A stretch of 64,000 nt of DNA. Source: Phycisphaerae bacterium (GTDB lineage Bacteria > Planctomycetota > Phycisphaerae > Phycisphaerales > UBA1924). The DNA is taken from positions 47,732 through 111,731 of the forward strand of contig JAEUIZ010000015.1 of NCBI GenBank assembly GCA_016793805.1, in the 5' to 3' direction. The number at the start of each line of letters is the position of its first letter. Positions within the stretch are counted from its first letter, which is position 1. A program made the translations under genes and the position numbers. Below the pieces are notes generated by a model, which was not told the DNA's origin, ran no database searches, and was given only the letters and a program-made list of their open reading frames with translations. Shown one piece after another: positions 25,563 through 34,176 of the stretch.

Positions 25563-25988
25563 TCAGGTCAGCCACCGGCACAGCCGCGAGAGTCGAACGA
25601 TCGTTGGATCGGGCGGCGCGCCCGAGACCGCACGCACCGAGAGCAAGGGCGCCGACGCGGGCACCCACACCTCCGCCGGCAGCAGCGCGACGGCCACGTT
25701 CGCGCCGGAGTCCTGCGGCATTGGCGCGGGCTCGATCACCGCGTTGCACAGCGCCACGCACAGCCACCAGCACCCGCTCCCCGGATCGCAGGGCGAGCCG
25801 TCTCGTGTCGGCGCGGGCCCGTCGTCGCATCCGCCAGCATCAGGCTCGTTGCAACACGAGGGCGTCTCAGGCGTCGAGCAGCACGACATCGCGCTCGAGG
25901 GGTCGCGCGTCTCGCACTGCGACCTCGCCCACGAGCCCAGCGGGCCGAACAGCATCACAAGCGCGGCGATGCAGGCGAGCAGCCTCAT
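25563..25988 (-). CDS. Small secreted Cys-rich protein
   Basis: The protein has 141 residues from ATG 25988; a GTG start at 26048 would add 20 residues. The signal peptide is LLACIAALVMLFGPLGSWA. The mature part begins with a Cys-dense segment (SCCSTPETPSCCN, then GGCDDG) and a CWWLCVALC motif; the second half is hydrophobic and Cys-poor. It sits directly upstream of the Cys/Gly-rich gene on the same strand, 86 bases apart. Planctomycetes often encode small secreted Cys-pair proteins near metal genes, but no metal transporter or chaperone is here. Function unknown. Confidence 0.65.
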   Translation of the reverse strand: MRLLACIAALVMLFGPLGSWARSQCETRDPSSAMSCCSTPETPSCCNEPDAGGCDDGPAPTRDGSPCDPGSGCWWLCVALCNAVIEPAPMPQDSGANVAVALLPAEVWVPASAPLLSVRAVSGAPPDPTIVRLSRLCRWLT

Positions 25989-26077
25989 CCGCACAACTAT
26001 TGGCGCAATCCTCCGTCGTGTTCGGACAAACCGCCAGAGAGAGTGCACTTTCGTCGGCGGGATACCGAGCGGAGTGC

Positions 26078-27517
26078 TTACGGCCGGCTCGCCGGGGGTT
26101 TCGGGACCTGCTGGCGATACTTCTCGCGGTACTTCTCGGCAAGGGCGGATTGCTTGTTGCCCAGGTCGATCTTCCGCCCGTCGATATAGGCGCCGACGAT
26201 TGTGGTCGTGATCTCGAGCGGGTCGCCGGTGGTCAGGATGATCGTCGCCGACTTGCCGGCCTCGAGCGAGCCGTAGCCCCCGTGCGCGGGCACGCGACCC
26301 TCTCCCGCGGCGGCGGGCTTATCAACGCCCAGGATCTGTGCGGGCCAGAGCGTGAGGCTCTTGAGGGCCGCGTCGGGCTCGAGCCCGAACGCGACGGCGG
26401 TGGCGGCGTTGTAGGGCAGGTTCCGCTCATGGGCGGTGCGATCGGCGGAGGCGATGCAGAACCGGACCCCCGCCCCCGCGAGCCGCGCGGGGAGCGTGAA
26501 CGCGTCGTCGTACGGCGAGTCGGCGCGCTTCGGGAAGGCGTGCGTCCCGGTGATGATGACGGGGATGTCGCGAGACGTGAGCAGGTCGGCGCAGAGCGGC
26601 GCGTCGCGCCCGCCCACGAGGACCATCCTCAGCCGGTGCCGCTCGCAGAACGAAACCGCCGCGGAGATCTGGTCGATGTCGCCCGCTGTGATGAACACCG
26701 GCCGCGCACCGGCGAGAACCGGACGCATCGCCTCGTAGCGCAGGTCGGTGGGCGTGGCGGGATCCGCGGCCTTCTGCGTGACATAGGCCCGCGCGGCGCG
26801 GAACAACTCCTCGATCTGCTCCTGCGACCGCCGGATCTCGTCCGCCTGCTCCGATTCCGGGCGGTCCATCCAGCGCGCCGTGATCGGTCGAGCCTGGGGC
26901 CACTCGATCGCGAGCCCCGCGTCCGGCAGCACCGACATCTCCTCCCACGTCCAGCCATCCAGCCGCATCACCGAGACGCGCCCGGGCACGCGCCCGCCCT
27001 CGGGAAAGACGCCCGCGAGGAGCACCCCGTTGCTCCGCGTCACCGGGAGCAGCGTCGAGTCCGGGTTGACCGCGACCGCGGCCCGGGCCTCGGGCGTGAT
27101 CCCGCCCACCTCGGTGATGTCGTTGCTCGCCCGGACCGCCGCCATCTCCGCGAGTCCCAACTGCGTGTTCGCGGCGATCAAGCCCGGATAGACGCGCGCG
27201 CCCTTGGCATCGATGAAGCCCGGATCGTTCAGGGGCACGTGCGGGGTGCCCTCACCGATCTCGGTGATCACGCCCTTGTCGAACGTGACAAACCCCTTCG
27301 CGAACGTCGGGCCGCTGACCGTGTGGATCGTGGCGTTGTAGATCGTCACCGGCCCGGCCTGAGGCGGGGCCTTGATCCCCAAGTCCTGGGCGTTGGCGGC
27401 CGCGAGCCCGACCAGCAGCAAACCTAGCGCAACCAGCGGCACCGAGGGAACCCGGTGGAGCGCTCTGGCCAGGACGCACCGGACCCCGACCGTGACTCGA
27501 TGACCATGTGTGCTCAT
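26078..27517 (-). CDS. Secreted amidohydrolase-like protein lacking the HxH metal motif
   Basis: The protein has 479 residues. ATG 27517 has AGAAGGAA upstream; a signal peptide ends near ANAQD. The N-terminal strand set (TIYNATIHTVSG, GVITEIGEG) and the C-terminal SLTLWPAQILGVDKPA and LEAGKSATIILTTGDPLE segments are those of imidazolonepropionase/dihydroorotase-type amidohydrolases. At the place of the metal ligands (PGxIDxHxH) it has YPGLIAANTQLG, so the first two His are gone and hydrolysis is doubtful. It is read from the same strand as, and just after, a larger amidohydrolase (65-base gap), and may be its non-catalytic partner. Confidence 0.82.
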   Translation of the reverse strand: MSTHGHRVTVGVRCVLARALHRVPSVPLVALGLLLVGLAAANAQDLGIKAPPQAGPVTIYNATIHTVSGPTFAKGFVTFDKGVITEIGEGTPHVPLNDPGFIDAKGARVYPGLIAANTQLGLAEMAAVRASNDITEVGGITPEARAAVAVNPDSTLLPVTRSNGVLLAGVFPEGGRVPGRVSVMRLDGWTWEEMSVLPDAGLAIEWPQARPITARWMDRPESEQADEIRRSQEQIEELFRAARAYVTQKAADPATPTDLRYEAMRPVLAGARPVFITAGDIDQISAAVSFCERHRLRMVLVGGRDAPLCADLLTSRDIPVIITGTHAFPKRADSPYDDAFTLPARLAGAGVRFCIASADRTAHERNLPYNAATAVAFGLEPDAALKSLTLWPAQILGVDKPAAAGEGRVPAHGGYGSLEAGKSATIILTTGDPLEITTTIVGAYIDGRKIDLGNKQSALAEKYREKYRQQVPKPPASRP

Positions 27518-27582
27518 GTCGTTCCTTCTTCCGAATCTCACTGGCTCTCGTGTTGCTCTGGTTTCTCTGCGCTTTCCGCGCC

Positions 27583-30500
27583 CTACTGGTGCATCAGCCC
27601 GCAATCCCCGCACTGGGCGGCCTCCGGGTCCTGCCCGCGGTTGAGCATCTGCAGGTAGTACCGTTGGAGCATCCCGGGCCGGCCCGAGGTGTCGAACGAG
27701 CCCCCGTCTTCGGTCGGTCGCTGCCACGGCCCGCCCAGTCCGGGCTCGGCGCGGCCGCCCCCGCCCGGCTCGGACCGACCGACCGCCAGCGCCTTCTGGA
27801 TGAGCCGATGCCGCTCCTTCGCGATCTCCCGGCGCATCGCCGCGTCCTCTTCGAGCGAGAACATCAGCCGCCCGTCGATGTACGTCGCCTCGCACCGCGC
27901 GAACGCCGAGAGCGGCGACGCCGACCAGATCGCAAAGTCCGCGTCCTTGCCCGGCTCGAGCGACCCCACGCGGTCCGCGATCGCCAGTTGCTTCGCCGGG
28001 TTCAGCGTGACGAACTTCAGCGCCTCGGACGGATCGAACCCCGGCAGCCCGTACTTGATCGCCTTGGCCGCCTCGGTGTTCAGCCGCCGAGCCAACTCGT
28101 CCGAGTCCGAGTTGAACGAGACCACCACGCCCTGCTCGTGCATGATCGGTCCGGCCTGCGGGATCGCGTCCTGCACCTCTACCTTGTACGCCCACCAATC
28201 CGAGAACGCGCTCGCCCCCAGCGCGTGCACCCGCAACTCGTCGGCCACCTTGTAGCCCTCGAGGATGTGCTGGAACGTCCCGACCTTGAACCCGAAATCG
28301 CCCGCGACCCGGCAGAGCATCAGGATCTCGTCCTGCCGGTACGAGTGCGCGTGCACCAGCCGCTGGCCCGCGAGGATCTCGGCCAGCGCCTCGAGTTCCA
28401 GGTCTCGCCGCGCTTTCCCCTTGGCCCCGGCGTACTCCCGCGCCGCCGTGAACCGATCGCGGATCAACGCCTCCACGCCCATCCGCGTCTGCGGATACCG
28501 CACCGTGTTGCGATCGCCCCAGTTGCTCTGCTTGGGGTTCTCGCCCAGCGCGAACTTGATCCCCGGCTTCGCGCCCTCGAAGTGCATCTCGTCCGCCGAC
28601 GCCACGCCCCACCGCACCTTGTTCACGCAGTTCTGCCCGCCGATCGCGTTGGCGCTCCCGTGCAGGTTGTTCACCGCCGTCACCCCCGATGCCAGTTGCC
28701 GATACCAACTGATCGCGTCCGGGTCCGTCACGTCCCCGATCCGGACCTCGGCGGTCACCGCCTGCCCCGACTCGTTCACGCCCCCCGAGATCCCCGTGTG
28801 GCTGTGGCAGTCGATGATCCCCGGCGCGACGTGCTTGCCCTTCGCGTCGACCTCGACCAACTCGCCCGCCACCCGAGGCGTGAGCCCCGCCCCGCCCACC
28901 GCCACGATCTTGCCCCCCTGCACCACCAGCACCCCGTTCTCGATCACCTCGTTCTTCGCGTTGCACGTCCAGATCGTCGCGTTGCGGATCACCAGCGTCC
29001 CCGGCTGCTTGGGCAGCGCCTCGCGCATGTACGGCCCAAAGGGATGGCCCAACTTCTCCGGGACCTGCGCGATCCGTTCGCGCTCCTCGTCGTCGGCGGT
29101 CCGGGCGGGCTGCCGCGCGCCCTCCTCCCGACGTTCGGCGCGCGCCTCGGCCGGCCGCTCTCCCCCACGCTCCGCCCCCGCCCCGCCCTCCGGCCTCGCC
29201 TCGGGGCGCGGCCCGCGCTCCTCCCGCGGCACCTCCGTGCTCGACGATTCCCGCTCCGCCGACCACCGGTGCACGCGGCCGCTGGGCATCTGCGTCACCC
29301 CCGTCATCCGGTCCCCGATCACCGTCGCGTCGTCGATCAGCACCGCCTCGATCTCGAACAACTCCTTTCCGTCGATCGTGTACGACACCCGCGGCCCGCG
29401 GATCGAGACGTTCCGTGCCGTCGCCCGCTTCCCCGAGCGAAGGTACGTCACCCGCCCCTCGCCCACCACGAACCGCACCGCGTCCGCCGCGGCCTTGTCG
29501 ACCGGCTTCCCGTCCACGTCCACGACCACCCAGGTGCCATGCGCCGACTTGTCGGGCGCGGGCGTGATCTCGTGCCGAACCCCGTCGATCCACAGGTCGC
29601 GAATCTTGGCCCCGCGCGCGTCACCGCCGCGACCCCCGGCCGCGCCGCCCGCGCGGCCGCCCGGCGCCCGACCGCCCGGCGCCCGCGCCGCCTCGTCTCG
29701 TGGCTCCTCCGCCGCTCGTGCCTCGACCTCGGGGTCCGGCTTGGGCCAGGCCACGAACAGGTCCCCGTCCGAGACGATCAGGTTCGCCACCTTTCCCGCC
29801 TCGATCGTCCCGAGTTTGTCCGCGACGCCCAGCAACTCCGCCGGCTGCGTCGTGAGCATCGCCAGCGCCCGCTCCGGGGCCAGCCCGTGCCGCAGCGCCG
29901 CGCGGAGGTTCGCCGTGAACTCCGCCCGATCCCGCAGTTTGGCCGTCGTCAGCGAGACCTTTACCCCCGCCGCGTCGAGCCGCCTCGCGTTCGTCGGCGC
30001 CTGCTCCCATGTCATCAGGTCGCGCAGGTCCACGCTCTCGGCCTTCCCGATCGTCGAGACGTCCGGCGTCCGCGGGTAGTTGAGCGGCACGATCACCGGC
30101 AGCCCATCCCGCTTGATCGCTTCCAGCCGGGCGAACTCCGTCCCGCAGCCGAGGATCGCCGCCCGCCGGCGGAACTCGCGCGCGACCTTCGCTGCCCGCG
30201 GCGCCTCCAGTTCGTCGTTGGTCGCGAACAGGTGCAGCGAGTCCCCCGGCGCGATCGCGTCCAGGCAACTCCCGGTGTCGCCCGACGACTTCGACGACGC
30301 CTGCCAGTCCGCGTCGATGAACGTCTGCCGGATCAGCGCGATCGCCCCCATCTGGCTGTCGGGATACCCCGACCACCGCTGCACGTCCGGCGTCTCGTCC
30401 CGCCGACGGCCCTGTCCCGGCGAATCCACCACCTGCGTCCCGGGCTGGATCGCCTGCAGGTCGAACGCGATCGAGTGGTACGCGAACGGCCTGTAGACCG

Positions 30501-31074
30501 GCGGCCGATCCGCCGATCGCGGGTCCATCGGCTTGCCCAGCGACACCACCGCCGCCGACCCGCGAAAGATGCCCCCGCGCGGCGAGATCCCCGCCGCCGC
30601 GAACCCCAGTTTCCGCAGCGACTCGCCCGTCCGATCGTCCACGCCCGGGCCGTCCAGCGCCGAACGCTGCGGCGTCACCCGGGCGCTCCAGTGCGAGCCC
30701 GGCTGGTTCGCGTCCGGCCTCGGCGCCTCCACCTCCACGTACGCGTCGATGAACCCCGGATACACGTGCAGGCCCGTCGCGTCCCACACGCGCGCGCCCT
30801 CGGGCGCGGGCGGCGGAACGACCTTGCCGTCCGCGGCAGCCCCGGCCCGCACCGACTCGATCCGACCGCCGCGAATCACCACCGTCGCGCTCTCGAGCGT
30901 CTGCCCGGGCTTGACGTGCACCGTCGCCCCGACCAGCGCGTGCCACGTCGGATCGGACCGGCGGGGACCGTTGTTTGGAGGGCTCAAGGGCGAGGCGGCG
31001 GGAGGCTGCCACGCCGCGAGAGCGACCGACGCGGCAAACACCAACCCGACAGACAAGAGCGTGAGCGTGCGCAT
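27583..31074 (-). CDS. Double amidohydrolase, first half degenerate
   Basis: The protein has 1163 residues with a signal peptide (TLTLLSVGLVFAASVALA). Two amidohydrolase units are fused. The first (about 45-470) lacks the metal-binding HxH, having YPGFIDAYVEV instead. The second (about 660-1090) has it in PGIIDCHSHTG and retains VHAHSYRQDEIL and SFNSDSDELARRLN, as in active enzymes. They are joined by an Arg/Glu/Gly-rich, low-complexity linker (about 470-490 and 600-650). The second unit probably hydrolyses a peptide-like or cyclic amide substrate outside the cytoplasm. The ATG at 31074 is chosen over GTG 31080 because a -10 box ends six bases before it. Confidence 0.88.
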   Translation of the reverse strand: MRTLTLLSVGLVFAASVALAAWQPPAASPLSPPNNGPRRSDPTWHALVGATVHVKPGQTLESATVVIRGGRIESVRAGAAADGKVVPPPAPEGARVWDATGLHVYPGFIDAYVEVEAPRPDANQPGSHWSARVTPQRSALDGPGVDDRTGESLRKLGFAAAGISPRGGIFRGSAAVVSLGKPMDPRSADRPPVYRPFAYHSIAFDLQAIQPGTQVVDSPGQGRRRDETPDVQRWSGYPDSQMGAIALIRQTFIDADWQASSKSSGDTGSCLDAIAPGDSLHLFATNDELEAPRAAKVAREFRRRAAILGCGTEFARLEAIKRDGLPVIVPLNYPRTPDVSTIGKAESVDLRDLMTWEQAPTNARRLDAAGVKVSLTTAKLRDRAEFTANLRAALRHGLAPERALAMLTTQPAELLGVADKLGTIEAGKVANLIVSDGDLFVAWPKPDPEVEARAAEEPRDEAARAPGGRAPGGRAGGAAGGRGGDARGAKIRDLWIDGVRHEITPAPDKSAHGTWVVVDVDGKPVDKAAADAVRFVVGEGRVTYLRSGKRATARNVSIRGPRVSYTIDGKELFEIEAVLIDDATVIGDRMTGVTQMPSGRVHRWSAERESSSTEVPREERGPRPEARPEGGAGAERGGERPAEARAERREEGARQPARTADDEERERIAQVPEKLGHPFGPYMREALPKQPGTLVIRNATIWTCNAKNEVIENGVLVVQGGKIVAVGGAGLTPRVAGELVEVDAKGKHVAPGIIDCHSHTGISGGVNESGQAVTAEVRIGDVTDPDAISWYRQLASGVTAVNNLHGSANAIGGQNCVNKVRWGVASADEMHFEGAKPGIKFALGENPKQSNWGDRNTVRYPQTRMGVEALIRDRFTAAREYAGAKGKARRDLELEALAEILAGQRLVHAHSYRQDEILMLCRVAGDFGFKVGTFQHILEGYKVADELRVHALGASAFSDWWAYKVEVQDAIPQAGPIMHEQGVVVSFNSDSDELARRLNTEAAKAIKYGLPGFDPSEALKFVTLNPAKQLAIADRVGSLEPGKDADFAIWSASPLSAFARCEATYIDGRLMFSLEEDAAMRREIAKERHRLIQKALAVGRSEPGGGGRAEPGLGGPWQRPTEDGGSFDTSGRPGMLQRYYLQMLNRGQDPEAAQCGDCGLMHQ

Positions 31075-31080
31075 CCCCAC

Positions 31081-31108
31081 AGATTACCGGAACTCGCCGC
31101 GCGCACAA
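31081..31108 (-). promoter_or_regulatory. Promoter of the double amidohydrolase gene, predicted leaderless
   Basis: On the minus strand: TTGTGC (31108-31103), 16-base spacer, TAATCT (31086-31081), ending six bases before the ATG. Confidence 0.55.
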
Positions 31109-31185
31109 GTCCGACCCTGAACGCCCGAGAATCCGCGCCACGGTGCAGCAGCGACGACCCGACCTGCGAACAAGAGGCGTTGGTG

Positions 31186-31194
31186 TGGTATGCT
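31186..31194 (+). promoter_or_regulatory. Extended -10 promoter of the subtilase gene
   Basis: TGG plus TATGCT (31189-31194), followed by GCCCCG as in the promoter at 25.05 kb. No good -35 box. The leader to ATG 31294 would be about 90 bases. Confidence 0.4.
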
Positions 31195-31293
31195 GCCCCG
31201 AGGCGGTGGTGTGGCCTCCGCCGAGGGTTCGTGTTTGTTCGGTCGGTCGTTCGCCAGGTCATCCATCCCCATCCTGAGCCAGGAGTCGTGTCG

Positions 31294-33714
31294 ATGAGCG
31301 GAGCCCCCCGTCGTGCTGTCCCTGCCGCCCTCTTGCTCGCCGCGGGCCTGGCGTGCCCCGCGCTGGGGCAGATGCTCCACCTCAAGGCCGGCGTGGTGGA
31401 CACACGCGCGCGCACGGGGCTGTCCGACGCCGACGCCGCCGTTCCCGCGGGCACGCGACTGGTCGTGCAACTCGACGGCCCGCTCACACCGTCACGCCTC
31501 GAGTCCCTGGCGCGCGCCGGCGTCCGGCTCGGGCAATACCTGCCGGATCACGCCTACATCGTGGACGGCAGCGGGCTCGTGCCCGCGACGGTCGCACGGG
31601 TCGGGTTTGTGCGCTGGATCGGGGCCTTCGATGACGCCTGGAAGATCGACCCGTCCTTCGGGCGGCGGCCGTTCCTGACCTCGGCCCGCCAGACGCTTGC
31701 CAGCGTCGGGGTCTCTCAGGTCGCGATCGTGCTCTTCGCGGGCGAGGCGACCGATGCCGTGTTCGCGGAAGTGGAGCGTTTGGGCGGCGCGGTGCTCGCG
31801 TCGAACCCGATCGGATCGCAGTGGTTCATCGACGCGCGGCTCCCGTCGGACCGCGTGGCGGCGCTCGCGCGGGTCGGGAGCGTGCAGTGGGTCGAGGACG
31901 CGCCCGAGGGCCGCGACCGCAACGACACGAACCGCTGGATCGTCCAGAGCAACGTCTCGGGGCTGACGCCGGTGTGGGACCGCGGGATCCACGGCGAGGG
32001 CCAGATCGGCGGGCACATCGACAGCGCCCCGCGCACCACCAGTTGCTACTTCACGGACACCAATCCCGTCGGCCCGACGCACCGCAAACTCATCGCCATG
32101 CGTGGGAGCACCACCGCGGGCTCGCACGGGACCCACACGGCCGGCACCTTCGTCGGGGACAACGCGCCGTATGGGGTGTACACGACCAACGACGGGATCG
32201 CCTTCGCCGCCAAACTCTCGTTCTCGAACAGCAGCCCGATCTTCTCGACGCCCTCGACGCTCGCGCCGCGGCTGCTGGACGCGCACAACGACGGCGCCCG
32301 CGTCCACACGAACAGTTGGGGCGACGACGGGACGACCGCGTACACGACCTGGTGCGCCCAGATCGACCAGTTCACGTACGACAACGAGGACAACGTCGTG
32401 GCGTTCGCCGTCACGAACACCAGCGCGCTCAAGACTCCCGAGAACTCGCTGAACGTGCTCGCCGTCGGCGCCTCGCAGGACCAGCCGAACCAGGGCAACT
32501 TCTGCTCCGGCGGCGCGGGGCCGACCGCTGACGGACGGCGAAAGCCCGAGACCTTCGCCCCGGGGTGCTCGACCGTCTCGGCCAGTTCGGGCTCCGCGTG
32601 CGGGACCGCGAGCAGCACCGGCACGTCCATGGCCTGCCCCGCCGTCTCGGGGGCCGCGATCCTCGTGCGGCAGTACTTCACCGACGGGTTCTATCCCTCC
32701 GGCGCGGCCAGCCCCGGCAACGCGATGACGCCGACCGGCGCGCTCATCCGTGCCGTCGTGCTCAACTCGTCGGTCGACATGACCGGGATTGCGGGGTATC
32801 CGAGCAACGGCGAGGGCTGGGGCCGGGTCCTGCTCGACAACGCCCTGTACTTCGCGGGCGACACGCGCGACCTGGTGGTCGCGGACGTGCGCAACGCCCA
32901 GGGCCTGGCGACGGGTGCGCAGACGAGTTACCCGATCAACGTGGTGAGCACGACCGAGCCGCTCGTGGTCACGCTCGTCTGGACCGCGCCCGCGGCCGCC
33001 GTTAACGCGTCCAATCCTATCGTCAACAACCTCGACCTCGAAGTCGTTGGCCCGGGTGGGACGTACCTGGGCAACGTGTTCGCCTCGGGCCAATCGACCA
33101 CGGGCGGGACGGCCGACGCGAAGAACAACGTCGAGATGGTCCGCCTCAACGCGCCGCCCGTCGGGTCGTACACGGTGCGCGTGAAGGGCACGGCCGTGAA
33201 CCAGGGCCTCCAGGGCTATGCGATCGCGGTCGCGGGCGACCTGGGCACGGGTTGCACCCAGGCGGGCGTCGGGATGAGCCCGAGCCCGGTGACGGTCGCC
33301 GCGGGCGGCATCGCGACCTTCAGTGCGTCGGGCACGGGCACGGCGCCGCTGGCGTACCAGTGGCGGCGCAACGGGATGGACCTCGCCAACGGCGGACGGT
33401 TCTCCGGGGTCGATTCGCCGACGCTGACGATCAACCCGGTGTGGCTCGCCGACGCGGGCATGTTTGACGTGGTGGTGTCGAACGGGTGCGGGAGCGCGCC
33501 CAGCGCCGCCGCGACGCTCACGGTGACGTGCTACGCGAACTGCGACGGATCGACGGTCGCGCCGATCCTGAACGTGAACGACTTCTCGTGCTTCCTGAAC
33601 CGGTTCGCCGCGGGCGACACCTACGCGAACTGCGACTCGAGCACGATCGCGCCGGTGCTGAACGTCAACGACTTCACGTGCTTCCTCAACGCGTTCGCGG
33701 CGGGATGCCCGTAG
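31294..33714 (+). CDS. Secreted subtilisin-like (S8) serine protease with Ig-like domain and dockerin tail
   Basis: The protein has 806 residues. ATG 31294 follows AGGAG at 8 bases and starts a signal peptide (VPAALLLAAGLACPALGQ). A prodomain-like region of ~190 residues precedes the S8 domain (about 210-510): the Asp in QIGGHIDSAP, the His in GSHGTHTAGTF and the Ser in STGTSMACPAVSG form the triad. A jelly-roll domain (about 530-650) and an Ig-like domain (about 665-745, with YQWRRNG and DAGMFDVVVSNGCG) follow. Two dockerin repeats end the protein. It would be exported and anchored, and degrade proteins outside the cell. Confidence 0.93.
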   Translation: MSGAPRRAVPAALLLAAGLACPALGQMLHLKAGVVDTRARTGLSDADAAVPAGTRLVVQLDGPLTPSRLESLARAGVRLGQYLPDHAYIVDGSGLVPATVARVGFVRWIGAFDDAWKIDPSFGRRPFLTSARQTLASVGVSQVAIVLFAGEATDAVFAEVERLGGAVLASNPIGSQWFIDARLPSDRVAALARVGSVQWVEDAPEGRDRNDTNRWIVQSNVSGLTPVWDRGIHGEGQIGGHIDSAPRTTSCYFTDTNPVGPTHRKLIAMRGSTTAGSHGTHTAGTFVGDNAPYGVYTTNDGIAFAAKLSFSNSSPIFSTPSTLAPRLLDAHNDGARVHTNSWGDDGTTAYTTWCAQIDQFTYDNEDNVVAFAVTNTSALKTPENSLNVLAVGASQDQPNQGNFCSGGAGPTADGRRKPETFAPGCSTVSASSGSACGTASSTGTSMACPAVSGAAILVRQYFTDGFYPSGAASPGNAMTPTGALIRAVVLNSSVDMTGIAGYPSNGEGWGRVLLDNALYFAGDTRDLVVADVRNAQGLATGAQTSYPINVVSTTEPLVVTLVWTAPAAAVNASNPIVNNLDLEVVGPGGTYLGNVFASGQSTTGGTADAKNNVEMVRLNAPPVGSYTVRVKGTAVNQGLQGYAIAVAGDLGTGCTQAGVGMSPSPVTVAAGGIATFSASGTGTAPLAYQWRRNGMDLANGGRFSGVDSPTLTINPVWLADAGMFDVVVSNGCGSAPSAAATLTVTCYANCDGSTVAPILNVNDFSCFLNRFAAGDTYANCDSSTIAPVLNVNDFTCFLNAFAAGCP

Positions 33715-33718
33715 GGGC

Positions 33719-34135
33719 TCACTCGTCCCTGTCGGGCGCGATGAGGAAGAACCGCCCGATCTCGATCTCGAAGCGCTCGTCGGGCTCGTCGAGGCGCGCC
33801 ATGGTGTAGACGCCCTCCATGGTGCCCCACGCCGTGGAGAGCGGGCAGTAACTCGTATAGGAGTACGACTCGCCGGGGGGGATCTCGGGCTGCACGCCGA
33901 CCACGCCCTCGCCCTCGACGACGCGCTCGTGCCCATCGGCATCGACGATCCGCCACCGCCGCCACAGGAGCCGTGCCGCGCGCTCGGACTCGTTGGTGAT
34001 GCGGATGCGATACCCGAAGACGTACTTGCCGGCGTCGGGCGCGGACTGGTCGTTGAGGTACTGCGGGGAGGCCGCCACGCGGAACCCGTGGGTGAGCGTC
34101 ACCGATCCGGTCGTGCTCGGGGCTGGCCGGCCCAT
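33719..34135 (-). CDS. apaG: ApaG-domain protein
   Basis: The protein has 138 residues, slightly longer than the usual ~125. The single ApaG (DUF525) fold is clear: GYRIRITNESERAARLLWRR, VEGEGVVGVQPEIPPGESY and CPLSTAWGTMEGVY. ApaG folds like a fibronectin type III domain; in enterobacteria it is linked to cobalt/magnesium tolerance and is found near apaH and ksgA, neither of which is here. Its ATG has a TACACT -10 box six bases upstream. The stop lies 4 bases from the subtilase stop, on the opposite strand. Confidence 0.92.
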   Translation of the reverse strand: MGRPAPSTTGSVTLTHGFRVAASPQYLNDQSAPDAGKYVFGYRIRITNESERAARLLWRRWRIVDADGHERVVEGEGVVGVQPEIPPGESYSYTSYCPLSTAWGTMEGVYTMARLDEPDERFEIEIGRFFLIAPDRDE

Positions 34136-34141
34136 GCGGAG

Positions 34142-34147
34142 AGTGTA
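34142..34147 (-). promoter_or_regulatory. -10 box of apaG, predicted leaderless
   Basis: TACACT with a TGG extension on the minus strand, ending six bases before the apaG ATG. It occupies the place where the divergent gene's -35 box would be. Confidence 0.5.
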
Positions 34148-34164
34148 CCAGAAGGGGCGTCCCG

Positions 34165-34170
34165 TAGAAT
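34165..34170 (+). promoter_or_regulatory. -10 box of the first OGT-like gene, predicted leaderless
   Basis: TAGAAT ending six bases before ATG 34177. The divergent starts are only 41 bases apart, so the two promoters overlap. Confidence 0.5.
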
Positions 34171-34176
34171 CGACGG

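Noticed and set aside
27508..31293. A plus-strand frame open for 3.8 kb across the amidohydrolase genes
   Set aside because: It is the antisense shadow of the two minus-strand amidohydrolase genes in GC-rich DNA; only the part from ATG 31294 (subtilase) has a signal peptide and family motifs.
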